64,000 bases of DNA from Bacillus piscicola. Lineage in GTDB: Bacteria; Bacillota; Bacilli; Bacillales; Marinococcaceae. Of this stretch, positions 25,992-35,436 are shown piece after piece. A program made the translations under genes and the position numbers. The notes below the pieces were generated by a model, which worked only from the letters and a program-made list of their open reading frames with translations, was not told the origin of the DNA and ran no database searches. Position 1 is the stretch's first letter. Each line of letters begins with the position of its first letter. Location: contig NZ_JAJJJF010000004.1 of NCBI RefSeq assembly GCF_022458745.1, positions 1 to 64,000 on the forward strand. Direction: 5' to 3'.

Positions 25992-27719
25992 TTACCGTAA
26001 GTCTTCCAATAATTGCGCACACTCCGCTGCCGTAACTGGTTTGCTGTATAAATATCCTTGCGCCAACTGACACCCTTCTTTTTTCACGAAGGCAAGCTGC
26101 TCTTCCGTTTCGACCCCTTCACATACGATTGTAAAGTTCAGAGAGTTCGCCATGTTGATAATAAATGTAATAATAGCGGCATCCTTGTCGTTCCCGTTCG
26201 TTTCCATCACAAACGATTTGTCAATTTTTAAGTTGTCAATCGGAAATCGTTTCAGCTGGCCGATGGATGAATAGCCGGTCCCGAAGTCATCAAGTGAGAC
26301 AGTAATGCCCATTTCGCGCAAAGGCTGCAGTTTACGTGCAGCGTTCCGCAGGTCGGTGATCTTAATATTTTCACTAATTTCTAATATAAGGTTCTCAGGG
26401 GGGAGACCGGCCTTATCGAGCTTGTTGCGGATCGTTTTTACGAAGTACGGGCTTTCGAAAAGCGATTTTGACACGTTGACGGAGACCATCAAGTCCGGGT
26501 GGCCGTTTTCCCGCCAGTACTGGGTTTGCCGGCACGCTTCCGCCAACACCCATTCATCTATTTCTTTAATAAAACCAGTTTCTTCCGCAATCGGTAAAAA
26601 GAAGTTCGGTGTTAAGAGCCCTTTCTCCGGGTGATTCCAACGGATCAGTGCTTCGGTTCCGTAAACCTTTCCTGTTTGGATGTCCATCTGCAACTGATAA
26701 AATACTTCCAGCTGTTCGCTAATGTTAATTTTACGTAGGTCCGTTTCCAAGGCTAACCGATCAAATGTTTGTTGTGATGGATCGTTCTCGAAGATAAAAT
26801 AGTTGTTTCTTCCTGCATCCTTCGTTTGGTATAAAGCGAAGTCGGCATTTCGCAAGAGCGTATCAATGTCTTTTCCGTGATCCGGGTAAATGCTCACTCC
26901 GATAGACACGGTGATAAAGATTTCTTGGTTTTGCAGCTTGATCGGCTCACTCACCTTTTTAAAGACACGGAAAATGATGTCATCCATTTCCGCCGTCGTT
27001 TTGGCTTGGTCAATTAAAATGGCAAACTCATCCCCGCCAAACCGGCTGACAAACCCTTCCTTTCCTACCGCTGTGAGAAGACGCTGGGCTACTTCATGTA
27101 ACAGCTCGTCGCCTGCATAGTGGCCGAGCGAATCATTGATTTTCTTAAAGCGGTCGAGGTCGAGAAAGAGGACCGCCACCTTTTCCCCGTGCTCCTCTGC
27201 GTTCATGAGTACTTCTTTTGCTTTTCGATGAAAATGAACGCGGTTCGGTGTTTCTGTTAACGCATCATAATACGCCATGTGTGAAATCACTTTTTCATGC
27301 TGCTTTTGTTCGGTTATGTCACGGATAAGCCCGATATAATAACTTTCCTCCGGCTGGTCTTTTTTCATGTAGGTGATTGTGATATACGACCAAAATTCTT
27401 CCCCATTTTTCCGTCTATTGATAAGTTCCCCCGTCCACGTTCCTTTTTCCCGAATGGTCTCCCACATGTCGTGAAACACAGATCGCGGCGTGTGGCCGGA
27501 AGCAATATAACTCGGGTCCTCCCCGTACATTTCATCAAGTGTATAACCCGTAATTTTTTCATAAGCGGGGTTGATTAAAATAATCCGTTTATCTGCATCG
27601 GTCACCATAACCCCGTCATTCATATGCGTAAACAGTTCAGCAATATTATCTGGATCCTTGCTGAATTGGTGGAAAAAATCTTGATCATCCATCTTGACTG
27701 CTGGACTTCTTTTTGCCAA
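25992..27719 (-). CDS. PAS-GGDEF-EAL protein, c-di-GMP turnover (575 aa)
   Basis: Domain order is PAS (about residues 20-135, with DGVMVTDADKRIILINPAYEKITGY and a PAC end), GGDEF (about 145-310) and EAL (about 325-575). The cyclase motif RFGGDEF is intact. The EAL part keeps the residues needed for c-di-GMP hydrolysis: YGTEALIRW, SVNVSK, DDFGTGYSS, LKIDKSF and CEGVE. Both activities are therefore possible. No membrane segment, so it is a cytosolic sensor. The TTG at 27719 has a GGGAGGGGGGAG site seven bases ahead and is preferred over an ATG at 27692 or one at 27797. c-di-GMP would link motility and surface attachment genes seen nearby. Confidence 0.9.
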   Translation of the reverse strand: MAKRSPAVKMDDQDFFHQFSKDPDNIAELFTHMNDGVMVTDADKRIILINPAYEKITGYTLDEMYGEDPSYIASGHTPRSVFHDMWETIREKGTWTGELINRRKNGEEFWSYITITYMKKDQPEESYYIGLIRDITEQKQHEKVISHMAYYDALTETPNRVHFHRKAKEVLMNAEEHGEKVAVLFLDLDRFKKINDSLGHYAGDELLHEVAQRLLTAVGKEGFVSRFGGDEFAILIDQAKTTAEMDDIIFRVFKKVSEPIKLQNQEIFITVSIGVSIYPDHGKDIDTLLRNADFALYQTKDAGRNNYFIFENDPSQQTFDRLALETDLRKINISEQLEVFYQLQMDIQTGKVYGTEALIRWNHPEKGLLTPNFFLPIAEETGFIKEIDEWVLAEACRQTQYWRENGHPDLMVSVNVSKSLFESPYFVKTIRNKLDKAGLPPENLILEISENIKITDLRNAARKLQPLREMGITVSLDDFGTGYSSIGQLKRFPIDNLKIDKSFVMETNGNDKDAAIITFIINMANSLNFTIVCEGVETEEQLAFVKKEGCQLAQGYLYSKPVTAAECAQLLEDLR

Positions 27720-27971
27720 CGGTTTCTCCCCCCTCCCGGCTCTCTCGCTGTAAAATGGTGAGAATTGGTGAAATTTGCCGAAGTGTCCTTTCCACATTTT
27801 AACGCAGATTTCCCTTTTTGCCTATGCTTTTCATCCGTTTCCTTTCAATTGAACTAGATGGCTATGAAAATATAGGAATTATTTAGCTATTTTACCTTTT
27901 TGTGTAGCTAGTTTGTGAGAGTATCTGTATACTAGAATTGGATCAAATACATACCTTAGGGGGATGGATTC

Positions 27972-29663
27972 ATGAAGAAGTTTTCCAGTTTGGCTTTTTC
28001 TGCTGTCTTGGCTGCAACTTTGGTGTTCCCAGCTACAGCAGGTGCTCAATCATCCTACAAAGATATCAGCGATGATTTCTGGGCGAAAGATGCCATTGAC
28101 AATTTATCAGAACAAGGAATTATTAACGGGTATAAGGACAACACGTTCCGTCCGAACGCACCGGTGAAGCGTTCGCAAGCGGCACTTATGTTAACCGATG
28201 CACTTGATTTAGAGACGTCCGAGCGGCCGAACCCCGGCTTTTCCGATGTAGACGCGGATGACGCTATCTACGAGGCCGTTGCTGCTGTGGCGGATGAAGG
28301 CATTCTTGAAGGAAAAAATGACAAGTTTATGCCAAACGATGAGTTGACACGGGCTCAAATGGCTAAAATTTTGACTGTCGCTTATGAGTTGGAAGGCGAA
28401 GCAGATGAAGATTTTGCCGATATCGATGAGGATTACTGGGCGTATGAGTATATCGAGGCCCTTGCTGCTAATGGCATTGCAAGCGGGTATGATAAAGATA
28501 ATACGTTCCGGCCAAGCGAATCAACGAAGCGTGCTCAATTCGCTGTATTTTTGAAAAACAGTGTAGAAGTGGAAGCCCCGGAAGCACCAGAGATCGAAGT
28601 TGATGAAGAAATCGTGGAAGTTTTAAACGACACGATGGAAGCCCAGCTCGGTCTTGACACGTATGCGTTTGATGGAACGGTTGGACTGACAATGGATATG
28701 CCGCTTCCAGACGAGCTTTCCGATGAAGAAAAAGAGATGCTGCAAGAATCCATGAACATGGAAATGGCACTCCGCGGTGCTTACCAAAAAGATCCGCTCC
28801 TCTCCGAAGCCGTTATGGAACAGACGATTCCCGGCTTCGATGAAACTATTACATCCGCCGCCATCGCGACTGCGGATAAACAGTATCAATATGTAACGGA
28901 TGCCGCTTTCATGGGGTATCCAGAAGATTGGCAAGGAAAGTATATCGAGTTTGACTATGACGAAATGTTCGGGGAAGATTTCTCTAACATGTTCGACGTA
29001 GAAGAACAGCAAGAAATGACGGAAGAACTGTATGACCTCTTTATTGAACATTTAGGCACTGACAATTTCGAGCTCCTCGAGACGCACACTGCTATTCCGG
29101 AAGATGTGGAATATGAAAAAGTCCTGAAATTTGAACTCGAAGAAGAAGACATCGCAGCCATCGCAGATATCTTCGAAGAGGACATTCTGCCAGAGCTTGA
29201 ATCCATGTTAGAAAACCCATCTATTTCCGCACTCGGCTTGTCCCAACAAAAGGTTGCTATCTTGGAAGACAAGGCCGCGGAAGAAGACTTTGACGAATTT
29301 CTTGAGAACCTCAGCCTAGATAATTTTGTGATTTATCAAGCGATTGACGCTGATAACCATATCGTGTTCGACACAGGTGACATCGCCATCAGCTACACCG
29401 ATGAAGAAGGCAGCCTGTCTGTTGGTATCGACTATGCGATGAACATGGGCAACTTTAATGAAGACGTTACGTGGGAATACGGCCTTCCAGAAAACGAAGA
29501 GGACATCATTCCTTTTGAAGAAGTAATGGAATGGCAAGAACAGCAACTAGAAGACCTCGAAGGCTTTGAAGAAATTGAAGAAGAAGATGTTGTCGAGGAA
29601 GACGAAGAGGTATCAGACGAAGAAGATGACGAGGATGCAGTGGAAGAAGACGCTGCCGCCTAA
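27972..29663 (+). CDS. Secreted protein with three SLH domains and a DUF6612-like C-terminal half (563 aa)
   Basis: The signal peptide (MKKFSSLAFSAVLAATLV, cleaved near AGAQ) is followed by three SLH domains (YKDISDDFWAKDAIDNLSEQ, FSDVDADDAIYEAVAAVADE, FADIDEDYWAYEYIEALAAN) to about residue 200. The C-terminal half begins VEVLNDTMEAQLGLDTYAFD and has alternating strands plus long acidic helices; it resembles the lipid-carrier-like fold of DUF6612-type lipoproteins, here placed on the wall by SLH domains rather than a lipid. It ends in an extremely acidic tail (DEEVSDEEDDEDAVEEDAAA). GGGGGATG site before the ATG. The function is unknown. A long terminator follows. Confidence 0.85.
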   Translation: MKKFSSLAFSAVLAATLVFPATAGAQSSYKDISDDFWAKDAIDNLSEQGIINGYKDNTFRPNAPVKRSQAALMLTDALDLETSERPNPGFSDVDADDAIYEAVAAVADEGILEGKNDKFMPNDELTRAQMAKILTVAYELEGEADEDFADIDEDYWAYEYIEALAANGIASGYDKDNTFRPSESTKRAQFAVFLKNSVEVEAPEAPEIEVDEEIVEVLNDTMEAQLGLDTYAFDGTVGLTMDMPLPDELSDEEKEMLQESMNMEMALRGAYQKDPLLSEAVMEQTIPGFDETITSAAIATADKQYQYVTDAAFMGYPEDWQGKYIEFDYDEMFGEDFSNMFDVEEQQEMTEELYDLFIEHLGTDNFELLETHTAIPEDVEYEKVLKFELEEEDIAAIADIFEEDILPELESMLENPSISALGLSQQKVAILEDKAAEEDFDEFLENLSLDNFVIYQAIDADNHIVFDTGDIAISYTDEEGSLSVGIDYAMNMGNFNEDVTWEYGLPENEEDIIPFEEVMEWQEQQLEDLEGFEEIEEEDVVEEDEEVSDEEDDEDAVEEDAAA

Positions 29664-29674
29664 TCGGATAGTGG

Positions 29675-29716
29675 AAGCTTAGGAAGCGGGTGACACCCGC
29701 ACCCTAAGCTTTTTTG
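29675..29716 (+). terminator. Rho-independent terminator after the SLH-DUF6612-like gene
   Basis: AAGCTTAGG pairs with CCTAAGCTT and encloses a second stem GCGGGTG/CACCCGC; six Ts follow. It starts 12 bases after the stop codon. Confidence 0.92.
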
Positions 29717-29744
29717 TATCGGGATCGGGCGGATGATGGGATGG

Positions 29745-30705
29745 GGTGTCGCAACGTAATTAGGAATGGATGATGCTGCTATTTTCGCATGCTCTCCGTT
29801 TCACTTTCGCGTACAGGGGCTGTGACGTTGTTATCTGCACGATCCCTGCATTTTACAACGTCTTACACCTGCTATGGCGTCGCTATTTCGATCAAACGCG
29901 ATTTTCATAGCTTCATACGATCTCTATGACGGTGTTATTTCGCTAATCCGCCATTTTCATGTCATCATACAGGGCCTATGATGTTGCTATTTTTGCGGCT
30001 ACACATTTTCACGACGCCATTCACACCCTATGACGTCATTATTTCCATGATCCTCTATTTTCGCGACCTCATTCAGCGACTATGATGGTGTTATTTTCGC
30101 GATCCCTGCATTTTACAACGTCTTACACCCGCTATGGCGTCGCTATTTCTATCAAACATGATTTTCATAGCTTCATACGGTCTCTATGACGTTGCTTTTT
30201 TCGTGGTTCCTCATTTTCAAGACCTCATACACGATCTATGACGTCACTATTTCCGCAATCCTTCAGTTTCACGACGCCATTCAAGGCCTACGGCGCCGCT
30301 ATTTTTGCTTTCCTCCGTTTTCATGACGTCATTCACACCCTACGACGTCATTATTTCCGTGATCCTCTATTTTCGCGACCTCATTCAGCGACTATGATGG
30401 TGTTATTTTCGCGATCCCTGCATTTTACAACGTCTTACACCTGCTTTGGCGTCGCTATTTACGCAATCCCTCCGTTTCACGACGCCATTAAAGGCCTATG
30501 ACGTCGCTATTTTTGCATCCATCCGTTTTCGTGACGTCACACACACCCTATGACGTCATTATTTCGCTGATCCTCCATTTTCATGACTTCATACGAGTCC
30601 TGTGATGCTGTTATTTTTGCGGTTCTACTTTTTCACGACGCCATACACGGTCGATGACGTCACTAATCCCGCATACTTTCATTTTCACGACGTCATTAGT
30701 GCTGC
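29745..30705 (+). repeat. 52-bp hairpin repeat array 4 with a 312-bp higher-order period
   Basis: About 18 units. The tract beginning GATCCTCTATTTTCGCGACC occurs at 30049 and again at 30361, an offset of 312 bases or six units, with the intervening units also matching in order. The arms are mainly GACGTC-type. It fills the gap between two convergent genes, the SLH gene (plus) and the 61-residue membrane gene (minus), and ends before that gene's terminator. Confidence 0.9.
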
Positions 30706-30752
30706 AGCAGGGGGTTGGGGGGTATGGTGCATCAGGTTTATTCCATTAAAAA

Positions 30753-30779
30753 AACGAAACGGTGTTGGGCCGTTTCGTT
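30753..30779 (-). terminator. Terminator of the 61-residue membrane protein gene
   Basis: On the minus strand AACGAAACGG and CCGTTTCGTT pair perfectly and are followed by seven Ts, eight bases after the stop. Confidence 0.92.
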
Positions 30780-30786
30780 CCATAAT

Positions 30787-30972
30787 TTAAACTTCTGGTC
30801 GTTCTTGGGTGCTTTCCCATTTTAGTAAGCTGAGGAATATCAAACTGGTAACGATGCTTCCGATTACAGGGGCGATGAGGGCTGCTGTTCCTCCGTGTCC
30901 GTCGGAGCCAAGTAACGTGCCGATCAGCGTGACGGCAATGAAAACGATGACTGCGATAACAGGAATTTTCAT
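30787..30972 (-). CDS. Small membrane protein, two helices (61 aa)
   Basis: Two hydrophobic helices (IPVIAVIVFIAVTLIGTLLG and AALIAPVIGSIVTSLIFLSLL) are joined by a polar GSDGHGGT loop, with a charged C-terminal tail. The ATG at 30972 is chosen because AAGGAGGTCATTCAG precedes it; the frame also extends upstream to 31014 with no ribosome site. It lies 90 bases beyond fabZ on the same strand and ends in its own terminator, so it may be the last gene of the fabZ operon. Family not recognised. Confidence 0.75.
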   Translation of the reverse strand: MKIPVIAVIVFIAVTLIGTLLGSDGHGGTAALIAPVIGSIVTSLIFLSLLKWESTQERPEV

Positions 30973-31058
30973 CTGAATGACCTCCTTGTTCCTTGCCATG
31001 TTCCGCTCTACCATAGAAATCTTTTCTCATAAAGTGTTCCGTAATAAGCGGGGGTCCG

Positions 31059-31496
31059 TTAGTTCGTCTCTGGTTCTTGAAGCGCAAACATTAACTCCAT
31101 CTCGGCGACGATTGTGTCGTCCACTTTCGCTGTTCCTTTGCCTTTTCCAATGCTGCCGCGTAGTCGGAGAATCTCGACTTCGAGGGTCAGTTGATCCCCT
31201 GGCTTCACTTGTGATTTGAAGCGGCATTTTTCAATTCCAGCAAAGAAAGCTAACTTCCCGCGGTTTTCTTCTTTTTTCAAAATAGCAACCGCACCAGTCT
31301 GTGCCAAAGCTTCAACAATTAATACACCCGGCATGACGGGGTATTCGGGAAAATGTCCGTTGAAATATTCCTCATTCGCTGAGACATTTTTCAACGCGAC
31401 AGCCCGCTTGCCTTCTTCGAGCTCCGTCACTCGGTCAATGAGTAAAAACGGATAACGGTGCGGGATTATTTCTTTTATTTCGTCTATGGAAAGCAT
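31059..31496 (-). CDS. fabZ: 3-hydroxyacyl-ACP dehydratase FabZ (145 aa)
   Basis: FabZ dehydrates beta-hydroxyacyl-ACP in fatty acid elongation in the cytosol. The hot-dog fold signature [21 protein letters not shown] carries the catalytic His48 and Glu62. The N-terminal [14 protein letters not shown] and central [20 protein letters not shown] segments are typical, and the length is usual. The order mbl-flhO-flhP-fabZ is that of B. subtilis (ywpB). It lies 75 bases downstream of the EpuA-like gene on the same strand. Confidence 0.96.
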   Translation of the reverse strand: MLSIDEIKEIIPHRYPFLLIDRVTELEEGKRAVALKNVSANEEYFNGHFPEYPVMPGVLIVEALAQTGAVAILKKEENRGKLAFFAGIEKCRFKSQVKPGDQLTLEVEILRLRGSIGKGKGTAKVDDTIVAEMELMFALQEPETN

Positions 31497-31571
31497 CGTA
31501 GCGCTTCCCTCCTAACATGTTAGTGTGTGATCAAGTGTTATGTATAAAAAGAGTAAAGAGATCACCTTTCG

Positions 31572-31895
31572 TTACTTTCCCATCATGAAGTCATAAAGGG
31601 CTTGCCAGTTTTTCCAATTGAGAACTTGCAGGGAATCGCCGTCTCCTATGACGATATACCCGATCAAAAGGCCTGCGATTAAACTGCAGATGAGCAAAAC
31701 GAGTACGCCTAATAGTCTTGCCCAAATTGGCACAAGACGCACGCGTGGTTTAGCAAGAAAACGACGGAGGCGGGATTGTTTCTCCTGCTTTTCAGCCCGC
31801 TGTTCCGCTCGCGAGCTCCGTGTTTCTTTTTTTTCCTCTTTATTCTGCTCTTCTTGGGTAGCAGGTGAATTCACTGCATCTTCCTTATATGTCAT
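31572..31895 (-). CDS. EpuA-like membrane protein, often named RNA polymerase subunit beta (107 aa)
   Basis: A long, highly charged N-terminal segment (RSSRAEQRAEKQEKQSRLRR) precedes a basic PRVRLVPIWARLLG, one membrane helix (VLVLLICSLIAGLLIGYIVIG) and a short extracytoplasmic tail (WKNWQALYDFMMGK). That is the pattern of the EpuA family found beside fabZ or the mbl-flhOP cluster in Bacilli; databases commonly call it a DNA-directed RNA polymerase subunit beta, which its sequence does not support. Its function is unknown. It follows flhP by 43 bases and is probably in the same transcript. Confidence 0.85.
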   Translation of the reverse strand: MTYKEDAVNSPATQEEQNKEEKKETRSSRAEQRAEKQEKQSRLRRFLAKPRVRLVPIWARLLGVLVLLICSLIAGLLIGYIVIGDGDSLQVLNWKNWQALYDFMMGK

Positions 31896-31938
31896 AAGCG
31901 TAATCTCCGTTTACAAAATGAGCTTGTCCGTTCTTTCA

Positions 31939-32775
31939 TTAACTGCGGACATTGTTGATCAAGCCCATCATTTGATCTCCTTGCGAAATGGCACGGGCAT
32001 TAAAAGAATAATGACGTTGTGTATTCATGAGGTCCACCATTTCCTTGGACATATCTACGTTCGATTGTTCGAGTGATCCTTGAATCAGTTCTCCATTTGG
32101 TTCCTCTACAATCTCTAGCACATCTGCTTCTGTTAAATCAAGTGCCGCCAAATCGGGGAGTCGAAAGGTATGGCCTGCCGCTTCAAGCAGCTGTGGTTTC
32201 GTAATTCGGACGATCTCTACGCGACCGACGGCAACCGGGTTGCCATTCGGCTGAAGAGCGGTTAGCGTTCCGTCCTGTTGAAGCGTGAAGTCGCGCGCGC
32301 CTGCCGGGATGGTCATTCGTTCGCCGTTCTCCCCGAGGAGGTAATCACCTTGGTTGTTCACGAGCGTCCATGTGCCCGGGCGGCCCGGGTCTTCCGTCAA
32401 ATAGAACGCGCCGTCACGTGAATAGTGTGGTTCTGTCTCGCCGCTATCTACTTGAAAAAAATAATCTTTTTCTGTTAAAGCAAAGTCAAGCTCACGACCT
32501 GTCTCTTGCAAAGGGCCTTGTTCTAAACGAAGGGCTGTTTGGGCGATCGCCGCTCCAGTTCCAACCCGGAGACCAGGAGGAGTGAGACGGCCAATATTGT
32601 TTTGCGGGACCGGTTGGTTATTCACTTGTTGATGAAGGAGATCGGAGAAAGTTGTTTCTCTCGTTTTATAGCCGTTTGTGTTGCTGTTCGCCATGTTGTT
32701 CGAAATCCCGTCCATCTTTTTCTGCAACTGTCCGAGTGTGTTAGCCGATGACATGATCGCTGAATACACCGCCAT
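31939..32775 (-). CDS. flhP: Flagellar hook-basal body protein FlhP (278 aa)
   Basis: A rod/hook-type protein of the FlgG/FlgF class. The N-terminal helix holds the signature KMDGISNNMANSNTNGYKTR, and the C-terminal helix has the family end VDMSKEMVDLMNTQRHYSFNARAISQGDQM. These helices form the coiled coil of the rod. The AAGGAGGG site abuts the ATG at 32775, so the GTG two codons later (32769), better spaced, may be the true start. Adjacent to flhO with 18 bases between them, downstream of mbl, as in B. subtilis. Confidence 0.93.
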   Translation of the reverse strand: MAVYSAIMSSANTLGQLQKKMDGISNNMANSNTNGYKTRETTFSDLLHQQVNNQPVPQNNIGRLTPPGLRVGTGAAIAQTALRLEQGPLQETGRELDFALTEKDYFFQVDSGETEPHYSRDGAFYLTEDPGRPGTWTLVNNQGDYLLGENGERMTIPAGARDFTLQQDGTLTALQPNGNPVAVGRVEIVRITKPQLLEAAGHTFRLPDLAALDLTEADVLEIVEEPNGELIQGSLEQSNVDMSKEMVDLMNTQRHYSFNARAISQGDQMMGLINNVRS

Positions 32776-32793
32776 CCCTCCTTTTTCTCCTTA

Positions 32794-33585
32794 TTATCCG
32801 AGGCGGCCGATGTCATTGACGGCGCGCTGCATGTTTTGGTCGTAAGCCTGTAAGATGCGCTGATTTGCTTCAAAAACGCGGTAGGACTCCATCATCTCCG
32901 TCATTGTCCGGGTTGGGTCCACATTCGAGCGTTCAAGAAACCCTTGCTGCACCTGGTAATCAGCATCTGCTGCCGGCAAATCCCCTGTCTCCGCCCGAAG
33001 AAGACCACTGCCTTCTTTTACGAGGTCCTGCGCGTCTTCCGCGTAAGCAACACCGAGTTGACCGCTCACCGTTCCGTTCTCATTCCGAATCGTTCCATCA
33101 GCCATCAACATGAAGTTCTCGTTTTCGACAGCAATCGGATCACCGTCTTCGCCAAGCACATAAAAGCCCTGACTCGTCGTCAAAAAACCGGCACCGTCCA
33201 CTGTCCAATTACCATTCCGTGTATAGCGCGTCTCTCCTGCCTCATTCTGAACAGTGAAAAACAGCGCACTGCCATCGGGGAGATTACCCTGGAGAAGAGC
33301 GGCATCCGTCTTTATCCCTGTTCCCCGCACATCTCCCTGAGTGAAATTGGGCGTGCGCTCCTGCATGTACACACCTGTCGCCAACTCCCCGATCGGGCGC
33401 GGGTTCCCGTTAAACGGGGAAGCGCCGCCGCGAGCCTCGAGCAGCATTTCAGGGAATGTTCGAATCGAACCGTTATCGGCCTTGTAACCGGGTGTATTCA
33501 AATTGGAAATGTTGTCTGTCAGCATTTCCGTACGGCGCTGCTGGGTAATCATACCCGAAGCAGCACTATAAAACCCTCTCAGCAT
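32794..33585 (-). CDS. flhO: Flagellar hook-basal body protein FlhO (263 aa)
   Basis: A FlgG-like distal-rod/hook-base component. The N-terminus MLRGFYSAASGMITQQ and DNISNLNTPGYKAD give the flagellar rod signature, and the C-terminus SNVDPTRTMTEMMESYRVFEANQRIL is the matching helix. It is exported by the flagellar type III system without a cleaved signal. GGGAGG lies ahead of the ATG. mbl ends 23 bases upstream, so the genes form one operon, which ties motility to cell-shape and sporulation genes in this order in Bacillus. Confidence 0.94.
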   Translation of the reverse strand: MLRGFYSAASGMITQQRRTEMLTDNISNLNTPGYKADNGSIRTFPEMLLEARGGASPFNGNPRPIGELATGVYMQERTPNFTQGDVRGTGIKTDAALLQGNLPDGSALFFTVQNEAGETRYTRNGNWTVDGAGFLTTSQGFYVLGEDGDPIAVENENFMLMADGTIRNENGTVSGQLGVAYAEDAQDLVKEGSGLLRAETGDLPAADADYQVQQGFLERSNVDPTRTMTEMMESYRVFEANQRILQAYDQNMQRAVNDIGRLG

Positions 33586-33608
33586 GGCAAGGCCTCCCTT
33601 CCGCAGAC

Positions 33609-34613
33609 TTAGATCTTTATTTTTCGATTGCTCATTTTATCTAGGTTCTCAAGCAAAATGCCTGTCCCGTTTGCTACACAGTGCATCGGCTCTTCCGCTA
33701 TCATCACGGGTACTTTCAATTCATCGGCGAGGAGCTGGTCCATTCCGCGCAGCATGGCGCCGCCACCCGTTAAAATCACACCGCGGTCAATGATGTCAGC
33801 CGAGAGCTCTGGCGGTGTACGCTCAAGCACGTTCTTCGCCGCTTGAACAATATGATTGACTGATTCTGTCAGCGCATCATAAATTTCAGTGGACGTAATC
33901 GTAATCGTCTGCGGCAGCCCGCTTACCATGTCACGTCCGCGGATTTCCATTTCTCGTTTCTCATCATTCGGAGCAACTGTCGCTACTTCCACTTTGACCG
34001 CTTCCGCTGTACGTTCCCCGATAAGCAGCTTATATTTCTTCTTTATATAATTTAAAATATCCAAGTCAAATTGATCGCCCGCCATTTTGATGGAACTTGC
34101 TGTCACGATCGATCCCATCGAAAGCACGGCAACGTCGGTTGTGCCGCCGCCGATGTCGACCACCATGTTGCCGCTCGGCTGAAATATATCCATACCGGCG
34201 CCAATAGCTGCGACTTTAGGCTCTTCCTCAATAAATACATTTTTACTACCGCTTTTCTCAGCCGCTTCGATGATCGCTTTCTGTTCGACGGACGTGATGT
34301 TCGTCGGGCAGCAAATCAAAATACGAGGCTTGGACATCATGCTTTTCGCGTTAATTTTCGTCAAGAAATGGCTGAGCATGGCTTCGGTATGGTCAAAATC
34401 AGCGATAACGCCGTCCTTCATCGGGCGGATTGCCACAATGTTCCCCGGTGTACGTCCAACCATTCTAAAAGCTTCTTCTCCTACCGCCAACACTTGTCTC
34501 GTTGTTTTATCAATAGCGACAACGGCAGGCTCATCCAGAACAATTCCTTGTCCCTTTATATGTATGAGCACATTCGCAGTTCCCAGATCAATGCCAATAT
34601 CCCTGCCAAACAT
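33609..34613 (-). CDS. mbl: MreB-like cell-shape protein Mbl (334 aa)
   Basis: Mbl is a bacterial actin that forms filaments under the membrane and directs side-wall synthesis. The N-terminal phosphate loop DIGIDLGTANVLIHIKG, the VVDIGGGTTDVAVLS second phosphate motif and the ILTGGGAMLRGMDQLLADEL adenosine motif are all present. The ATG at 34613 (MFGRDIG) is chosen over 34622: GAGGAGG is ten bases ahead and the B. subtilis protein starts at the same residue. Downstream of spoIIID and upstream of flhO, exactly as in B. subtilis; length is normal. Confidence 0.95.
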   Translation of the reverse strand: MFGRDIGIDLGTANVLIHIKGQGIVLDEPAVVAIDKTTRQVLAVGEEAFRMVGRTPGNIVAIRPMKDGVIADFDHTEAMLSHFLTKINAKSMMSKPRILICCPTNITSVEQKAIIEAAEKSGSKNVFIEEEPKVAAIGAGMDIFQPSGNMVVDIGGGTTDVAVLSMGSIVTASSIKMAGDQFDLDILNYIKKKYKLLIGERTAEAVKVEVATVAPNDEKREMEIRGRDMVSGLPQTITITSTEIYDALTESVNHIVQAAKNVLERTPPELSADIIDRGVILTGGGAMLRGMDQLLADELKVPVMIAEEPMHCVANGTGILLENLDKMSNRKIKI

Positions 34614-35021
34614 TTCTGGCATTCCTCCTCAAAATTAATCATACTGTTTTACAGCATTATGTGATTCTTCGTTCATATTGCCTGCTTCACAGGAAAAACT
34701 TGGCATTAACCGTGTATGGAAATGACCCAAGTTAACATATTTATTATACTCTTATTCTGACATTTTACCACATATTTTCATGCAGCGTAATAACTATTCG
34801 CGTATTTTGCCGAACCTTGTATGTCTTTTCTAGCATAACCAGGGGACGGGTCCTTTATAATCAAACCTGCGACGTTCTCGTTTTTTGAAGGCCATCCTAT
34901 TAGAAAAGGCTCCGTTCTAGTAGGACAGCCTTCGTGTTATCACCGTTTCCGTCCTGTCCACCAAATCCTTTAGCTGCTGCACTGCCGCTGTTTCCGTGCT
35001 GGCTCGCTTTCTTCCGGAGCA
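34614..35021. other. spoIIID-mbl intergenic region with a long hairpin
   Basis: A 19-base arm GAAGGCCATCCTATTAGAA (34887-34905) pairs with TTCTAGTAGGACAGCCTTC (34915-34933) with few mismatches. It lies 90 bases after spoIIID. No T-run follows, so it is a terminator only if unusual; it may separate the sporulation-specific spoIIID transcript from mbl. AT-rich sequence near 34730-34770 probably holds the mbl promoter, but I could not fix hexamers. Confidence 0.5.
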
Positions 35022-35297
35022 CTATACAGAAGGTTCTGCCTTCGTGTCTTTCTCCCTGCTATATTTCGTTTTTGTCGCGGCGCCTCCCCGTAAATGACGA
35101 ATAGATTTATGATATTCTAAAATTTCTTTCACTTCACGAGCCAGCTTTGGATTAATTTCCGGCAGTCTCTCTGTTAGATCTTTATGGACGGTACTTTTCG
35201 ATACACCAAACTCTTTGGCAATTGTGCGGACGGTTTTGCGAGTTTCCACAACATACCTCCCCATCTTGATGGTTCGTTCTTTGATGTAATCGTGCAC
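35022..35297 (-). CDS. spoIIID: Sporulation transcription factor SpoIIID (91 aa)
   Basis: SpoIIID is the mother-cell DNA-binding protein that modulates sigma-E and sigma-K genes. MHDYIKERTIKMGRYVVETRKT, the HTH RTIAKEFGVSKSTVHKDLT and the basic end HLRGGAATKTKY are all typical, and the size fits. The start is GTG at 35297 with AGGGGGCGAG ahead, as in B. subtilis. It is monocistronic, upstream of mbl. The presence of this gene, with spoIID and spoIIQ, shows an endospore former. Confidence 0.97.
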   Translation of the reverse strand: MHDYIKERTIKMGRYVVETRKTVRTIAKEFGVSKSTVHKDLTERLPEINPKLAREVKEILEYHKSIRHLRGGAATKTKYSREKDTKAEPSV

Positions 35298-35436
35298 ACC
35301 ACTCGCCCCCTACTTTAATCTAGGTGATTGGTACAGTTTATTAGAAGGGAGCGGAATATATACCAAAAAGTCAGATAGGACAAGGGCTAAGATGTTTTTT
35401 TATACACTGGGAAACGTTCTAACACCATTTATTTTC

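Noticed and set aside
31572-31895. RNA polymerase beta subunit
   Set aside because: The common database name for this family does not fit: the protein is 107 residues with one membrane helix and has no polymerase motif.
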